From positions 1-64,000 of the forward strand of contig QULP01000008.1 of assembly GCA_003481745.1 (NCBI GenBank): 64,000 nucleotides of DNA, given 5' to 3'. Positions 8,136 through 17,065 of this stretch are shown piece by piece. The translations under genes and the position numbers were made by a program. This DNA comes from Firmicutes bacterium OM04-13BH. GTDB lineage: Bacteria; Bacillota; Clostridia; Lachnospirales; Lachnospiraceae. The notes under the pieces are model-generated. The model was given only the letters and a program-made list of their open reading frames with translations, made no database searches and had not been told where the DNA came from. Every line of letters begins with the position of its first letter. The first letter of the stretch is position 1.

Positions 8136-8798
8136 ATGAAATTTAAAATAAAAGATCCTGGAAGTGCAATTACTCATTTTATTGCATGTGTGATGGCAGT
8201 ACTTGCGGCTGCCCCGCTGCTTTTAAAGGCAGCAAGAGAACCGGATAAGATTCACCTGATTGCGATGAGCATTTTTATTCTGAGTATGATTCTGTTGTAT
8301 GCAGCGAGTACAATTTATCACACAGTGGATTCAACTGAGAAAGTAAACCGCAGACTTAGAAAAATGGATCACATTATGATTTTCTTTTTAATTGCCGGAA
8401 GCTATACTCCTGTCTGCCTGATTGCACTTCATGGAAAAACAGGAACGATTCTTTGTATTGCGGTATGGTCAGTAGCAATAGTTGGAACGATTGTGAAGGC
8501 ATGCTGGATTACCTGTCCAAAATGGTTTTCTTCTGTGATTTATATCGCAATGGGCTGGTTGTGTGTATTTGCTTTTATTCCGATTGTAAAAGCACTCAAT
8601 CCGGCAGGATTTGGCTGGCTGTTGGCAGGTGGAATCATTTATACTGTTGGTGGAGTGATTTATGCACTTAAAGTACCGTTATTTAATGCAAAGCATAAAA
8701 ATTTCGGCTCTCATGAAATTTTCCATCTGTTTGTGATGGGGGGAAGTATCTGCCATTTTATTGTGATGTATTTATTTATTGCAAATATGCCGATTTAA
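8136..8798 (+). CDS. Hemolysin III / PAQR family membrane protein
   Basis: A 220-residue protein with seven predicted hydrophobic segments. It carries the conserved family positions STIYH, KMDH and the C-terminal HEIFHLFVMGGSICHF histidine cluster, which forms the intramembrane zinc site in PAQR proteins. Bacterial members are called hemolysin III or YqfA; their physiological role is not settled (membrane homeostasis is one proposal). ATG at 8136 is preferred because GAGGAG at 8122-8127 is spaced 8 nt upstream. A GTG at 8127 would overlap the ribosome binding site. Confidence 0.87.
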   Translation: MKFKIKDPGSAITHFIACVMAVLAAAPLLLKAAREPDKIHLIAMSIFILSMILLYAASTIYHTVDSTEKVNRRLRKMDHIMIFFLIAGSYTPVCLIALHGKTGTILCIAVWSVAIVGTIVKACWITCPKWFSSVIYIAMGWLCVFAFIPIVKALNPAGFGWLLAGGIIYTVGGVIYALKVPLFNAKHKNFGSHEIFHLFVMGGSICHFIVMYLFIANMPI

Positions 8799-8825
8799 GT
8801 TGATATCGTTTGATGATCTGTATCG

Positions 8826-8862
8826 AAAAAAGGACGGAGCTTTTGAAGCTTCGTCCTTTTGG
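8826..8862. terminator. Bidirectional terminator
   Basis: AAAAAAGGACG and CGTCCTTTT arms with an inner AGCTT/AAGCT stem lie between two convergent genes. Both strands end in a T-rich run. Confidence 0.85.
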
Positions 8863-8875
8863 TATAGAGAAGAGA

Positions 8876-9865
8876 TTAGAATTTTTCTTTACTGATTTTA
8901 TCAATTACTTCGCTTGCTGTCTCGTATACACCAGGGAAGGTACTGATTCCAAGACCCTGTGTGATACAAGGAATAAAGAATTTTGTACCGTTTTCTTCGC
9001 AGACACGGCGTACTTCTTTTTCAACCAGTTCCGGTGTCCAATCCGGACGGTCAACAGAGGCACTGTCAATTCCACCCATGATGGTAATTTTGTCTCCGTA
9101 TTTTTGGATTAATTCTGGAATATTGTTGGAGCTCATGGTTCCCTGCCAGATATCGATTCCCATATCAATCATGTAAGGAACTAAAGTTGCCGCATAAGAA
9201 TCGGAGTGGTGTACGATTAGCTCAACACCATGAGATTTATAATAGCCGTAAATTTTTTTGTAGGATGGCAGAATAAATTCTTCAAACATATCAGGAGAAA
9301 TAAAAGTAGAATTCTGGCTTCCCCAGTCATCGTGATGGAAGAGTGCATCCGGTTTAATATATTTACAGATTTTTTCTGCATATTCGAGTTCCCATTCTGT
9401 TAAGTAATCAATTAATTCCTGAGTATATTCCGGTTCTTCATAAAAATTAATTAATGCATTCTGGATTTCCTGAAGATAATGACATTGTTCAAAAATTCCG
9501 GGAGCAATAAACTGTGTCACAAAATATTCATTTCGGTCGATTTTTTCTGCTTCTTTGATAAAAGGTTCCCACTCGGCATCGGAATAATCCAGACGTGGTG
9601 CATGAACAGTTTCACGCCATTTTGTAATATCTTTACATACAATGTGTTCTTCATCATGAATCGGGAATGCGCCAGGTGTGCCTTCCGGCCATACTTTTGT
9701 GATACCCCATGCATTTTTAACCGGTGGTTTTCCATATTCCGGAGCAGGGTCATGCATGCTGTGTGGGTTGTTGAATAACATAGCAAATGCTTCATACTGA
9801 TTCACATAGCGGTCTGGTTTTCCGCCATGGATGGTTTCTAATAAGTTCTGACGTTTAGTTAACAT
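8876..9865 (-). CDS. Uroporphyrinogen decarboxylase-family (URO-D) corrinoid methyltransferase
   Basis: A 329-residue TIM-barrel protein of the HemE/MtaA superfamily (COG0407). True HemE is unlikely, because its N-terminal PxWxMRQAGR motif is absent. Members of this branch move a methyl group between a substrate and a corrinoid protein. Likely zinc ligands are the His pair in IVHHSDS and the Cys in FIPCITQ. Nearby corrinoid proteins, a reductive activator and a methyltetrahydrofolate methyltransferase indicate that it is the substrate-side methyltransferase (MT I). The substrate (for example a methoxylated aromatic) cannot be read from the sequence. It has an excellent AAAGGAGG site before the ATG and is divergent from the PucR regulator. 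Confidence 0.82.
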   Translation of the reverse strand: MLTKRQNLLETIHGGKPDRYVNQYEAFAMLFNNPHSMHDPAPEYGKPPVKNAWGITKVWPEGTPGAFPIHDEEHIVCKDITKWRETVHAPRLDYSDAEWEPFIKEAEKIDRNEYFVTQFIAPGIFEQCHYLQEIQNALINFYEEPEYTQELIDYLTEWELEYAEKICKYIKPDALFHHDDWGSQNSTFISPDMFEEFILPSYKKIYGYYKSHGVELIVHHSDSYAATLVPYMIDMGIDIWQGTMSSNNIPELIQKYGDKITIMGGIDSASVDRPDWTPELVEKEVRRVCEENGTKFFIPCITQGLGISTFPGVYETASEVIDKISKEKF

Positions 9866-9981
9866 AAAAAAACCTCCTTTATTTGTTACGTTCGTTATTC
9901 TTTTTTTACTTTTTGACTTCGTTCTCTTAAGATAGTTTTATCATAGCAGGAATTTATGAAATCGTAAATCCGATGAAATAA

Positions 9982-10016
9982 TTGACTTTTAGAGGGTGTG
10001 ACACTACACTTTGTAG
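9982..10016 (+). promoter_or_regulatory. PucR1 promoter with palindromic operator
   Basis: TTGACT (9982-9987), 17 bp, then TACACT (10005-10010). The palindrome CTACACTTTGTAG (10004-10016) covers the -10. The identical 13-mer recurs on the opposite strand at 18012-18024, upstream of the methyltetrahydrofolate methyltransferase. Confidence 0.6.
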
Positions 10017-10033
10017 TATGGAGGAAATGTACT

Positions 10034-11566
10034 ATGAAGCTTACATTTAACGAAATTTATTATCATCTGAAAAAGTTATTTTTGATTCGCAGAATTTCCT
10101 GTAATCCAAAGAAAATTCTTGTAGAAAAGCCACTTTATTACAGGAAAGGGGAGAATCTTTCAGGGCATATCGTGTTAGTGGAAAATGAAAAACTTGAGAA
10201 AATCACGTTGGACTCTCCCGCTTTAAAAGATTGTGTTTTTATCTGTTTTGGAGAGGTAGACACTATATTTTGCAGGACAGATAGAGATTTAATCATACTG
10301 GATAAAGAAGTGGAAAGAGAGGAAGTTTTCAACCGGCTTCAGGAAATCTTTTTTTATTTTGAAAAGTTTGAAAAATCGGTTATAGATGTGTTTATGGAAA
10401 ATCTTGATTTTACACACTTGATGAGTTGCTGCGAAAAGATTTTTGAAACACCGGTGGCACTGACAGATGAGAAGTTTGCTTATGTTGCAGCCGTGGATAG
10501 AGATGGATATTTTGTACCATTCAAAAATTCTCAAAATGCGTTGGATTTAAAATTTGTCAGTGAATTTATCTGCGATTTTTCTTACGAAAACACCATTAAA
10601 TTAAAAGGTGTATATAGTTATAGTTTAGAACAGGGAACTTATTTATGTAAAAATATTTTTTTTGAAGGGACTTATGTAGGAAAACTTACGGCACTTTCCT
10701 CGAGTTTTCCACTGAAAAACGATTATCATAAGGATTTATTGGAACTGCTTGCAGATTATGTAGAAAAAATGTATGCACGTTATGGTTCTTTTAATCAATC
10801 GGATGTGTCAATGGATGAATTGCATCGGGTGATGAAACAATGTCTGGATGGAAAAAGCTGTCCGGAGAAGAAATGGGATTCCGCCTTTGAAAATGTTGGA
10901 TGGAAAAAAGGGGAACATTTCTGTTTGATTGAGCTTCGTTCTAAATGCAGACGAGACAGGGAATTATTTGAACGTTATCTTTGTCCGGAAATGGAACGCA
11001 GATGGAAAGATACATGCTGTGTGATTGCAGATAGAGGTCTGTATGTTTTGTTAAATACTTCAAGAAGTCCAATGGTGGATTTTCAGTCAGACCTTGCTTA
11101 TTTTTTGAGAGAGAATCTGCTGACTGCCGCATCGAGCCGTGAATTTACCAAGACAGAACGCTTTATGTCTGCGGTCAGACAGACGGAGATAGGATTTGAA
11201 CTGGGGATGAAGAGAAATCCGGAACAGTGGAATTATCGGTTTGATGAGTATGCATTGATGTATCTGATGATGCATGGAGCGGAGGAATTTCTTTCGGAAG
11301 AAGTAGATTCCCTGGCACTGCAAAAGCTGATGGAGCATGACAGACAGATGGGGACACAGTATTATAAGACATTGGAATGTTATGTGAAATGTCGTTATAA
11401 TGCGGCTCATACGGCAAAAGAACTGTTCATTCACAGGAGCACATTTTTGAATCGGTTAGAACGAATCAAGGAGCTGACAAAATTAGACCTGGATGATTTT
11501 GCATCCAGGCTGTATGTGGAACTCTCGGTTTATCGAAGAGAAGAAAAAAAGTATCTGGATCATTAA
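10034..11566 (+). CDS. PucR-type transcriptional regulator (first paralog)
   Basis: A 510-residue regulator with a PucR C-terminal helix-turn-helix (TAKELFIHRSTFLNRLERIKEL, near residues 460-485) and a long N-terminal ligand-sensing region. The ATG at 10034 follows GGAGG at 10020-10024. A longer frame from 9998 begins inside the promoter palindrome and is less likely. It lies divergent from the URO-D methyltransferase gene, which it probably controls. Its stop overlaps the stop of a convergent paralog by 4 bp. The ligand is presumably a methylated substrate, but nothing in the sequence names it. Confidence 0.8.
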   Translation: MKLTFNEIYYHLKKLFLIRRISCNPKKILVEKPLYYRKGENLSGHIVLVENEKLEKITLDSPALKDCVFICFGEVDTIFCRTDRDLIILDKEVEREEVFNRLQEIFFYFEKFEKSVIDVFMENLDFTHLMSCCEKIFETPVALTDEKFAYVAAVDRDGYFVPFKNSQNALDLKFVSEFICDFSYENTIKLKGVYSYSLEQGTYLCKNIFFEGTYVGKLTALSSSFPLKNDYHKDLLELLADYVEKMYARYGSFNQSDVSMDELHRVMKQCLDGKSCPEKKWDSAFENVGWKKGEHFCLIELRSKCRRDRELFERYLCPEMERRWKDTCCVIADRGLYVLLNTSRSPMVDFQSDLAYFLRENLLTAASSREFTKTERFMSAVRQTEIGFELGMKRNPEQWNYRFDEYALMYLMMHGAEEFLSEEVDSLALQKLMEHDRQMGTQYYKTLECYVKCRYNAAHTAKELFIHRSTFLNRLERIKELTKLDLDDFASRLYVELSVYRREEKKYLDH

Positions 11567-13146
11567 TTTTTTTCTGCTTCCTGTTCGAGCAGACGAAGAG
11601 AGAGATTCAGGTAAAAAATCTCGTCGGGGTCGTCTAAATTAGAATCTAAAATAGATTTTATTTTCTCAAGCCGGTAGAGAAATGTACTTCTGTGGATAAA
11701 AAGTTCATTTGCAGTCTGCGTGGCATTTAAATTTTGTTCGAGATAGGTTTTTAAAGTCAGCACATATTCCGAGTTTTGTTTCTGGTCAAGTGCATGGAGT
11801 TTTAACAGATTTTCATAGCAAATCATAGAAGCGGGAAGTCGGCGGGTACATTGCTCTAAAATATAAGGGAGAGCGATATTGTTAAAATGATGAATCCATA
11901 CATAAGGTTTTTTTCGACTGCCGACATCAAGTGCTGTTTTCGCCTGCACATACTGACGTCTTAGATTCATGTGTCCGGTCATGGCACGGCTGTATCCGGC
12001 TTTTAAGAAACTGTCTCGGATAAAATAAGTCAGTTTTGAAGCAATTTCATCACTGCCTGCATGTAAAAGTGAAAGATTAAAAAATGTGACAATTTCATCT
12101 TTAAATAAAAAAGAAGAGCAGTCCGGAAAATGATTTTCCATGTAATTACAGATGGCGCGTGTAGTCATATTTTTCTGGTCAAGATAGGTGGTCTGATAGA
12201 CAAGGCAGAGATATTCATGCCGGGTGTTCCAGCCAAGAGAAGAAAGCTGATGACTGATATCGAGATAGTCTGCACTTCTATCAGAAAGTGTTGTCTGAAG
12301 AATACGATGTAAATCATTTGCCTGTCCAGAAATCGGAATATGCTGATGATAGAGCAGATATTCAACATAACCAGCAAGATGGGAGAGCAGACAATATTCG
12401 CCCCTGGTAATGGGTTTTTGTGCTTCATAGAGGATAAGCCGGTGGGTAGGAACTCCATTTTGAAAAATGTTCATGGTGAGAGTAGAAATTCCTGTGATAT
12501 ATCCTGGAAAGAAAAACGGAGTCGGACTGTTACAGAAAGACTGATAGGTCTCGTCCTGTGTAAGCGCATTGATGTAATCAATATTTGGTTCTTTATCTGA
12601 AAAAATTCTGGATTTTTCCGGGATTTTTTCTTCTCCGGTCTCGGCAATCAGGGAAAAATCCACGCTGATTACAGAAAGTGGATTTTGAAAAATTTTGAGA
12701 GCATTGTGAAGAAGCAGAGTAATATCATCATTTTTTAATAAAAAAGTATTTAATTCGTTACTCCAGTCATCATAAAAATCAAAGATGTCCTGCAGAAAAT
12801 TTAAAACACTGCTTAAAGAGGTATTTTCAGAAAGAACGACATAAGGAAAGATAGCAGAAGAAAGTTTTTGAACGTCGCCCCTGGTACCGGTTAAAACTAA
12901 AAAATGTTCTTCAAAAATATGAGGAATAAATTCTTCTAAGCGTTTTCCGTGGGCAAGGCAGACGTGTCCCGGAGTGATTCCTTTGGATTTATCGAGGGGT
13001 TCATAAATCGGTCGGGAATCGATAAGCGGTTTGGAATCATATAAAAAAGGGCGCAAAAATCCATCCGCACTTGATAAATTTCCGTAAGCGGTTATTGTAA
13101 ATTCGGTCTGTAATTTTTCAAAAAGAAGTTCAGTAGATAATTTCAT
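11563..13146 (-). CDS. PucR-type transcriptional regulator (second paralog)
   Basis: A 527-residue protein with the same layout as the preceding regulator and a near-identical C-terminal helix-turn-helix (TANELFIHRSTFLYRLEKIKSI). It ends the minus-strand gene set DUF2284 - corrinoid protein - regulator and is separated from the corrinoid protein gene by only 22 bp, so it is likely co-transcribed. Two PucR paralogs that converge tail to tail suggest duplication followed by separate control of the two transcription units. Confidence 0.8.
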   Translation of the reverse strand: MKLSTELLFEKLQTEFTITAYGNLSSADGFLRPFLYDSKPLIDSRPIYEPLDKSKGITPGHVCLAHGKRLEEFIPHIFEEHFLVLTGTRGDVQKLSSAIFPYVVLSENTSLSSVLNFLQDIFDFYDDWSNELNTFLLKNDDITLLLHNALKIFQNPLSVISVDFSLIAETGEEKIPEKSRIFSDKEPNIDYINALTQDETYQSFCNSPTPFFFPGYITGISTLTMNIFQNGVPTHRLILYEAQKPITRGEYCLLSHLAGYVEYLLYHQHIPISGQANDLHRILQTTLSDRSADYLDISHQLSSLGWNTRHEYLCLVYQTTYLDQKNMTTRAICNYMENHFPDCSSFLFKDEIVTFFNLSLLHAGSDEIASKLTYFIRDSFLKAGYSRAMTGHMNLRRQYVQAKTALDVGSRKKPYVWIHHFNNIALPYILEQCTRRLPASMICYENLLKLHALDQKQNSEYVLTLKTYLEQNLNATQTANELFIHRSTFLYRLEKIKSILDSNLDDPDEIFYLNLSLRLLEQEAEKN

Positions 13147-13168
13147 AAAATTTAAGCTCCGTTGCTTG

Positions 13169-13804
13169 TTAAATAATAAAAGTTTTTGCTTTTTCGGCAG
13201 CTTCTATGGCACTGTCGCTATATGCGTCAGCTCCAAATTGTTTTGCAAGTTCTTCGGTTACAGCGCCGCCGCCAACCATAATTTTTAGTTTATGTTTTGG
13301 GTCATGTTTTCTTAATGATTTTACGACCTGTTGCATTTCAGGCAGTGCAGTGGTAAGCAGAGAAGAAATGCAGACGATAGAGGCATCCGGATTTTCTTTT
13401 ACGGCTTTTAAAAATTGTTTTTCGGAAATATCGACGCCAAGGTCTATTACTTTGAATCCGGCACTTCGAAACATCAAAGCAACCAGATTTTTGCCAACAT
13501 CGTGTAAATCTCCTTCTACAGTTCCAAGAATAATGGTTCCAAGCGATTCATCCTCCAGAGAACCGAATTTTTCCTGCAAAATATCATAGGCTTTTCTCAC
13601 ACTTCTGGCAGCAGATAAAATCCGCGGGATATCAGCATCATTATTTTTGTAGTATTCTCCGGCTGATTTCATTGCCGGAATCATTGCCTGGTCAATGATT
13701 TCCGAGGAGGAGAGGCCCTCTTCGAGACATTGGTAGACAAGAGCCTGTGCATCACGGGGATGTCCGACTTCGATGGCCTCTTTTAGCAGTTCAAGTGTAG
13801 TCAT
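13169..13804 (-). CDS. Corrinoid (B12-binding) methyltransferase protein
   Basis: A 211-residue methyl-carrier protein. An N-terminal helical cap (about 1-85) is followed by a Rossmann cobalamin-binding domain with the lower-ligand motif GDLHDVGKNLV. It accepts a methyl group from the substrate methyltransferase and passes it to the methyltetrahydrofolate side. AGGAGG precedes the ATG. A second, similar corrinoid protein lies 2.5 kb upstream, so the locus holds two distinct carriers. Confidence 0.9.
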   Translation of the reverse strand: MTTLELLKEAIEVGHPRDAQALVYQCLEEGLSSSEIIDQAMIPAMKSAGEYYKNNDADIPRILSAARSVRKAYDILQEKFGSLEDESLGTIILGTVEGDLHDVGKNLVALMFRSAGFKVIDLGVDISEKQFLKAVKENPDASIVCISSLLTTALPEMQQVVKSLRKHDPKHKLKIMVGGGAVTEELAKQFGADAYSDSAIEAAEKAKTFII

Positions 13805-13834
13805 AAAAATTCCTCCTGTGTTTGTGTATTAAGT

Positions 13835-14374
13835 TCACTCTAGCAGATAACAGCTGGTGTAAGCGATGGTGCAGGACCCGTAATAGTATTTTAAATGATT
13901 TCTCTCGCAAATCTGAGTGACAAGCATGCCGTAGGCTTCCATGGAAGAAAATGATTTTCCAGGAAAACGGCAGGGAGCATCCGGATAGGTGCAGGTCTTG
14001 CATTTCGTACAGCATCCGGCTCCGACAGCGAGCATATCCGGCCAGACCTGCCTTAATATTTTTTCCATTTCATAAAAATGAGATTTATGCTGATGTTCAG
14101 TTTCCATCATGCCTTCACCATCAAGCTCGTCTTCTAAGTCCCCGACTGTCTGAACAATAATTCCGTGGGTGTAGCGCCCGATAATTTGACGACATTCCTC
14201 TAAACTTCCGCATCCGGGCGGACAGCTCCAGTTTTTCTCATACATGTGACAGGTATCAGCCTGACACATCTGACGGACTTCAGGTAAAAGTTCAATGGTC
14301 TTACAGTCAAGGGGTACAATGTGGGTAAATCCCGTTTTGTGACCGATATCTTCTAATTCTTTGTAATTAATCAT
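13835..14374 (-). CDS. DUF2284 cysteine-rich metal-binding protein
   Basis: A 179-residue protein of the DUF2284/COG5423 family. It is rich in cysteine: ADTCHMY, SCPPGCG, and a CC-x-x-C-x-x-C-x-x-x-x-x-x-C cluster (GCCTKCKTCTYPDAPC) that fits an iron-sulfur or zinc site. Members are often found beside corrinoid methyltransferase genes; the function is unknown. It lies between the activator and the first corrinoid protein on the same strand, 30 bp from the latter. Confidence 0.75.
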   Translation of the reverse strand: MINYKELEDIGHKTGFTHIVPLDCKTIELLPEVRQMCQADTCHMYEKNWSCPPGCGSLEECRQIIGRYTHGIIVQTVGDLEDELDGEGMMETEHQHKSHFYEMEKILRQVWPDMLAVGAGCCTKCKTCTYPDAPCRFPGKSFSSMEAYGMLVTQICERNHLKYYYGSCTIAYTSCYLLE

Positions 14375-14403
14375 GAGAGATACACCTCTATTCGATTTAT
14401 GTA

Positions 14404-14442
14404 CTCTCGGAGTCTTATCGGCAAAGATAAAGATTCCGAGAG
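14404..14442. other. Intergenic hairpin between activator and DUF2284 genes
   Basis: CTCTCGGA and TCCGAGAG arms have an inner CTTATC/GATAA stem. No T run follows on either strand, so it is more likely a processing or stability hairpin within one transcript than a terminator. Confidence 0.45.
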
Positions 14443-14452
14443 CATATATGTG

Positions 14453-16180
14453 TTAAGAAAAATCAGGAAATTCCAGATTATCGACAAAGCAGTCCTGAAA
14501 ATCTTCCGATGCGGCAAGTTCAACGAATGAAATCTTTTTAGCAAGTTTGTCTGCGTATAAAAGTTCCTCTTCGTTAATCAATGCGATTTTTGCACCTTCT
14601 CCTGCAGCATTTCCAACTGGAACGATTTTATCTTTTAAGTGAAATGGAATCATTCCGATTTCACAGGCACTTTGTGGATTCATATAATTTCCAAAGGCTC
14701 CGGCTATGTATACTTTGGAAATCTGATCTTCGGTGATTCCAAGTTCCTGTTCCAGACTTTCAATTCCGGCTGCAATGGCAGCCTTTGCAAGCTGTACTTC
14801 GCGGATATCTTTCTGGGTCAGATAGACACCGTTAAAATTCCGGCTTTCATCCGGTCCAATTAAAGTAAAAGAAGATTTGGACTGGATGAATTTTCCGGAA
14901 GAATCAATTAGATGATTCTTTAACAGTTCGGCAGTCAAATCAATCAATCCGGAACCACAGAGACCGACGGGTTTTTCATTTTCAATTGTCGTGTATTTCC
15001 AATCACCGTTTTCAAAGTGTACATGGTCAACGGCACCAGCAGCGCCACGCATGCCACACTCAATTTTAGCACCTTCAAAAGCAGGCCCGGCAGCAGTAGA
15101 ACAGGTGACGAGATGTTCTCTATTTCCAAGAACCATTTCACCGTTGGTTCCGATATCGATGGTGAGTGTGATTTCTTCTTTTAAATCCGGGCGGATACAG
15201 AGCAGACAGCCGATGGTGTCAGCTCCCACAAATCCTGCAATATCCGGTAACATGATAAGGCGTCCGTTTGGATGAATAGAAAGAGAAAAATCAGAGGCTT
15301 TTAAATCAAGCATCTGACTGACTGCCGGATTGTATGGTGCATGAACCAGAGATGCCGGAGAAATTCCAAGAAACAGATGGTGCATACAGGTATTTCCGGC
15401 AATGATGACCTGATAAATAAGATTTCGTTCAATCTCTGCTTCTTTTGTAAGCTGTCCAATCAGTTTGTTAATGGCAGTCTGGATACAACTGCTTAATTCT
15501 TTGGTTCCGTGTTCTAATGCATAGTTTGCACGCATGATAACATCCGCACCGAATTGAACCTGCGGATTCATGGTGCTTGCAACAGCGCAAACTTTTCCCG
15601 TGGTCAGATTAATAAGATAGCCGACCACGGTTGTAGTTCCAATATCAAAAGCTGCACCATAAGGAATGACAGGAGCATTTTTTAAATCAAGCAGATGGTT
15701 CTTCAGGGTTACGGCATAAATCTTCTCTTTTTGCAACGTATAAATTTGTGAAACAAAGGTCAAGTCAGGTTCAAGGTGTCTCATGTCAGTTCCGGAAACC
15801 TTTGTGAGTGCAGTAGTAAGGCGCTGCCAGTCAGAAGCATTTTCTCCGGGTTTTGCTTTTTCTAATTTGATTGCATGACAGGAGAGGGCAGGTTTTAAAA
15901 GAACCGGACGGGAAAAACCTTCATGGAGAATGGCATGCTTTGAAGTATGTTTCAGAGTTTCTATTTCTATGTCTGAATGAACTTTTGTCTGGCAGGCTTT
16001 TACAAGTTCGGATTTTTCCTGAACTCTTATCTGAACCAGACATTTTCCGCAAGTGCCCTGACCTCCGCAGGGGGCATCCGGTATAAGTCCTGCTTTGATT
16101 TCAGCTTCTAACAGGGTTGTATTTTCTGGTACCTGGATTACTTGATTTTCATTGATAAAGTGAATGTTAAAAAGTTTCAA
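14453..16180 (-). CDS. RamA-like reductive activator of corrinoid proteins (ASKHA, DUF4445)
   Basis: A 575-residue protein that uses ATP to reduce inactive Co(II) corrinoid proteins to Co(I). The N-terminus is a 2Fe-2S ferredoxin domain (C38, C44, C47, C63). A linker and an actin-like ATPase region follow, with AFDIGTTTVVGY, TIDIGTNGEM and AGAFGNY. I place the start at the TTG at 16178-16180, giving MKLFNIHF, because GGGGGAA precedes it and the ferredoxin fold begins there. The open frame runs on to 16363 but would read through a terminator hairpin. It is a required partner of the two corrinoid proteins here. Confidence 0.87.
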   Translation of the reverse strand: MKLFNIHFINENQVIQVPENTTLLEAEIKAGLIPDAPCGGQGTCGKCLVQIRVQEKSELVKACQTKVHSDIEIETLKHTSKHAILHEGFSRPVLLKPALSCHAIKLEKAKPGENASDWQRLTTALTKVSGTDMRHLEPDLTFVSQIYTLQKEKIYAVTLKNHLLDLKNAPVIPYGAAFDIGTTTVVGYLINLTTGKVCAVASTMNPQVQFGADVIMRANYALEHGTKELSSCIQTAINKLIGQLTKEAEIERNLIYQVIIAGNTCMHHLFLGISPASLVHAPYNPAVSQMLDLKASDFSLSIHPNGRLIMLPDIAGFVGADTIGCLLCIRPDLKEEITLTIDIGTNGEMVLGNREHLVTCSTAAGPAFEGAKIECGMRGAAGAVDHVHFENGDWKYTTIENEKPVGLCGSGLIDLTAELLKNHLIDSSGKFIQSKSSFTLIGPDESRNFNGVYLTQKDIREVQLAKAAIAAGIESLEQELGITEDQISKVYIAGAFGNYMNPQSACEIGMIPFHLKDKIVPVGNAAGEGAKIALINEEELLYADKLAKKISFVELAASEDFQDCFVDNLEFPDFS

Positions 16181-16296
16181 TAAAATTCCCCCAATAAATG
16201 TCAAAATAATAAATAAGGTTGAAATTGTCGTGCATTTTGTATCAATTATAGCAGAAATTAAAAAAACAGTAAATCTATATAGGCAGTAAAAGTAGA

Positions 16297-16328
16297 AAAA
16301 GAGGCCATGAAAGTACATAGCCTCTTTT
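16297..16328 (-). terminator. Terminator between corrinoid protein 2 and activator genes
   Basis: AAAGAGGC and GCCTCTTTT arms enclose a 14-nt loop. On the minus strand the stem is followed by a T-rich tract. It separates the methyltetrahydrofolate methyltransferase/corrinoid protein unit from the activator unit. Confidence 0.75.
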
Positions 16329-16370
16329 GGTAAAGTGTAAGGATTAAAAATGACAAACATCAAATAGAAA

Positions 16371-17003
16371 TTAAGCTACCAGTTCTTTTGCTTTCTGTGC
16401 AGCACTTGCAGCATCCGGTGTGTAAGCATCTGCGCCGATTTCATTTGCAAATTCCTGAGTGATAGGAGCACCTCCAACCATAACTTTAATGTGAGAGCGG
16501 AAGTCTTCTGCATTTAAGGCTTCTACTGTAGATTTTAATGCAGGCATGGTTGTGGTAAGAAGTGCAGAACATCCGACAATTTTAACATCTGGATTTGCTT
16601 TAACGGTTTCGATGAATTTTTCAACCGGAACGTCAACTCCGAGGTCAATGACTTCAAATCCGGCACTTTCAATCATCATGGCAACCAGATTTTTTCCGAT
16701 ATCATGAAGGTCACCGGCAACAGTTCCAATAATTGCTTTTCCACAAACACCAGCGCTTCCGGAAGCAAGATGAGGTTTTAATACATCGACGCCTTTTTTC
16801 ATTGCACGTGCTGCGACAAGCATTTCAGGTACAAAGATTTCATTTTTTTTGAAACGTTCACCGACGATACCCATTGCATTAATCATTCCATTTAAAATAT
16901 CAGGAGCGGAACATCCTTCGTCTAAGGCTTCCTGAACAAGACCTGCAACTAATTTAGATTTTCCGGAAACAACTGCATTTTCAACATCTTGAAGTTTACT
17001 CAT
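16371..17003 (-). CDS. Corrinoid (B12-binding) methyltransferase protein, second copy
   Basis: A 210-residue carrier with the same fold as the first: a helical cap and then the cobalamin domain with GDLHDIGKNLV. It is clearly paralogous to the other copy but not a recent duplicate. GGGAGG precedes the ATG. It follows the methyltetrahydrofolate methyltransferase by 62 bp on the same strand and is its likely methyl-exchange partner. Confidence 0.9.
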   Translation of the reverse strand: MSKLQDVENAVVSGKSKLVAGLVQEALDEGCSAPDILNGMINAMGIVGERFKKNEIFVPEMLVAARAMKKGVDVLKPHLASGSAGVCGKAIIGTVAGDLHDIGKNLVAMMIESAGFEVIDLGVDVPVEKFIETVKANPDVKIVGCSALLTTTMPALKSTVEALNAEDFRSHIKVMVGGAPITQEFANEIGADAYTPDAASAAQKAKELVA

Positions 17004-17065
17004 AGTGATACCTCCCTATTATTTCGATTGAATTAAATTTCCAATATATTTTCAAATGTTTAGAG

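Noticed and set aside
8876-9865. Annotation as uroporphyrinogen decarboxylase (HemE) for heme synthesis
   Set aside because: The diagnostic N-terminal HemE motif is absent, no heme genes are nearby, and corrinoid methyltransferase partners surround it.
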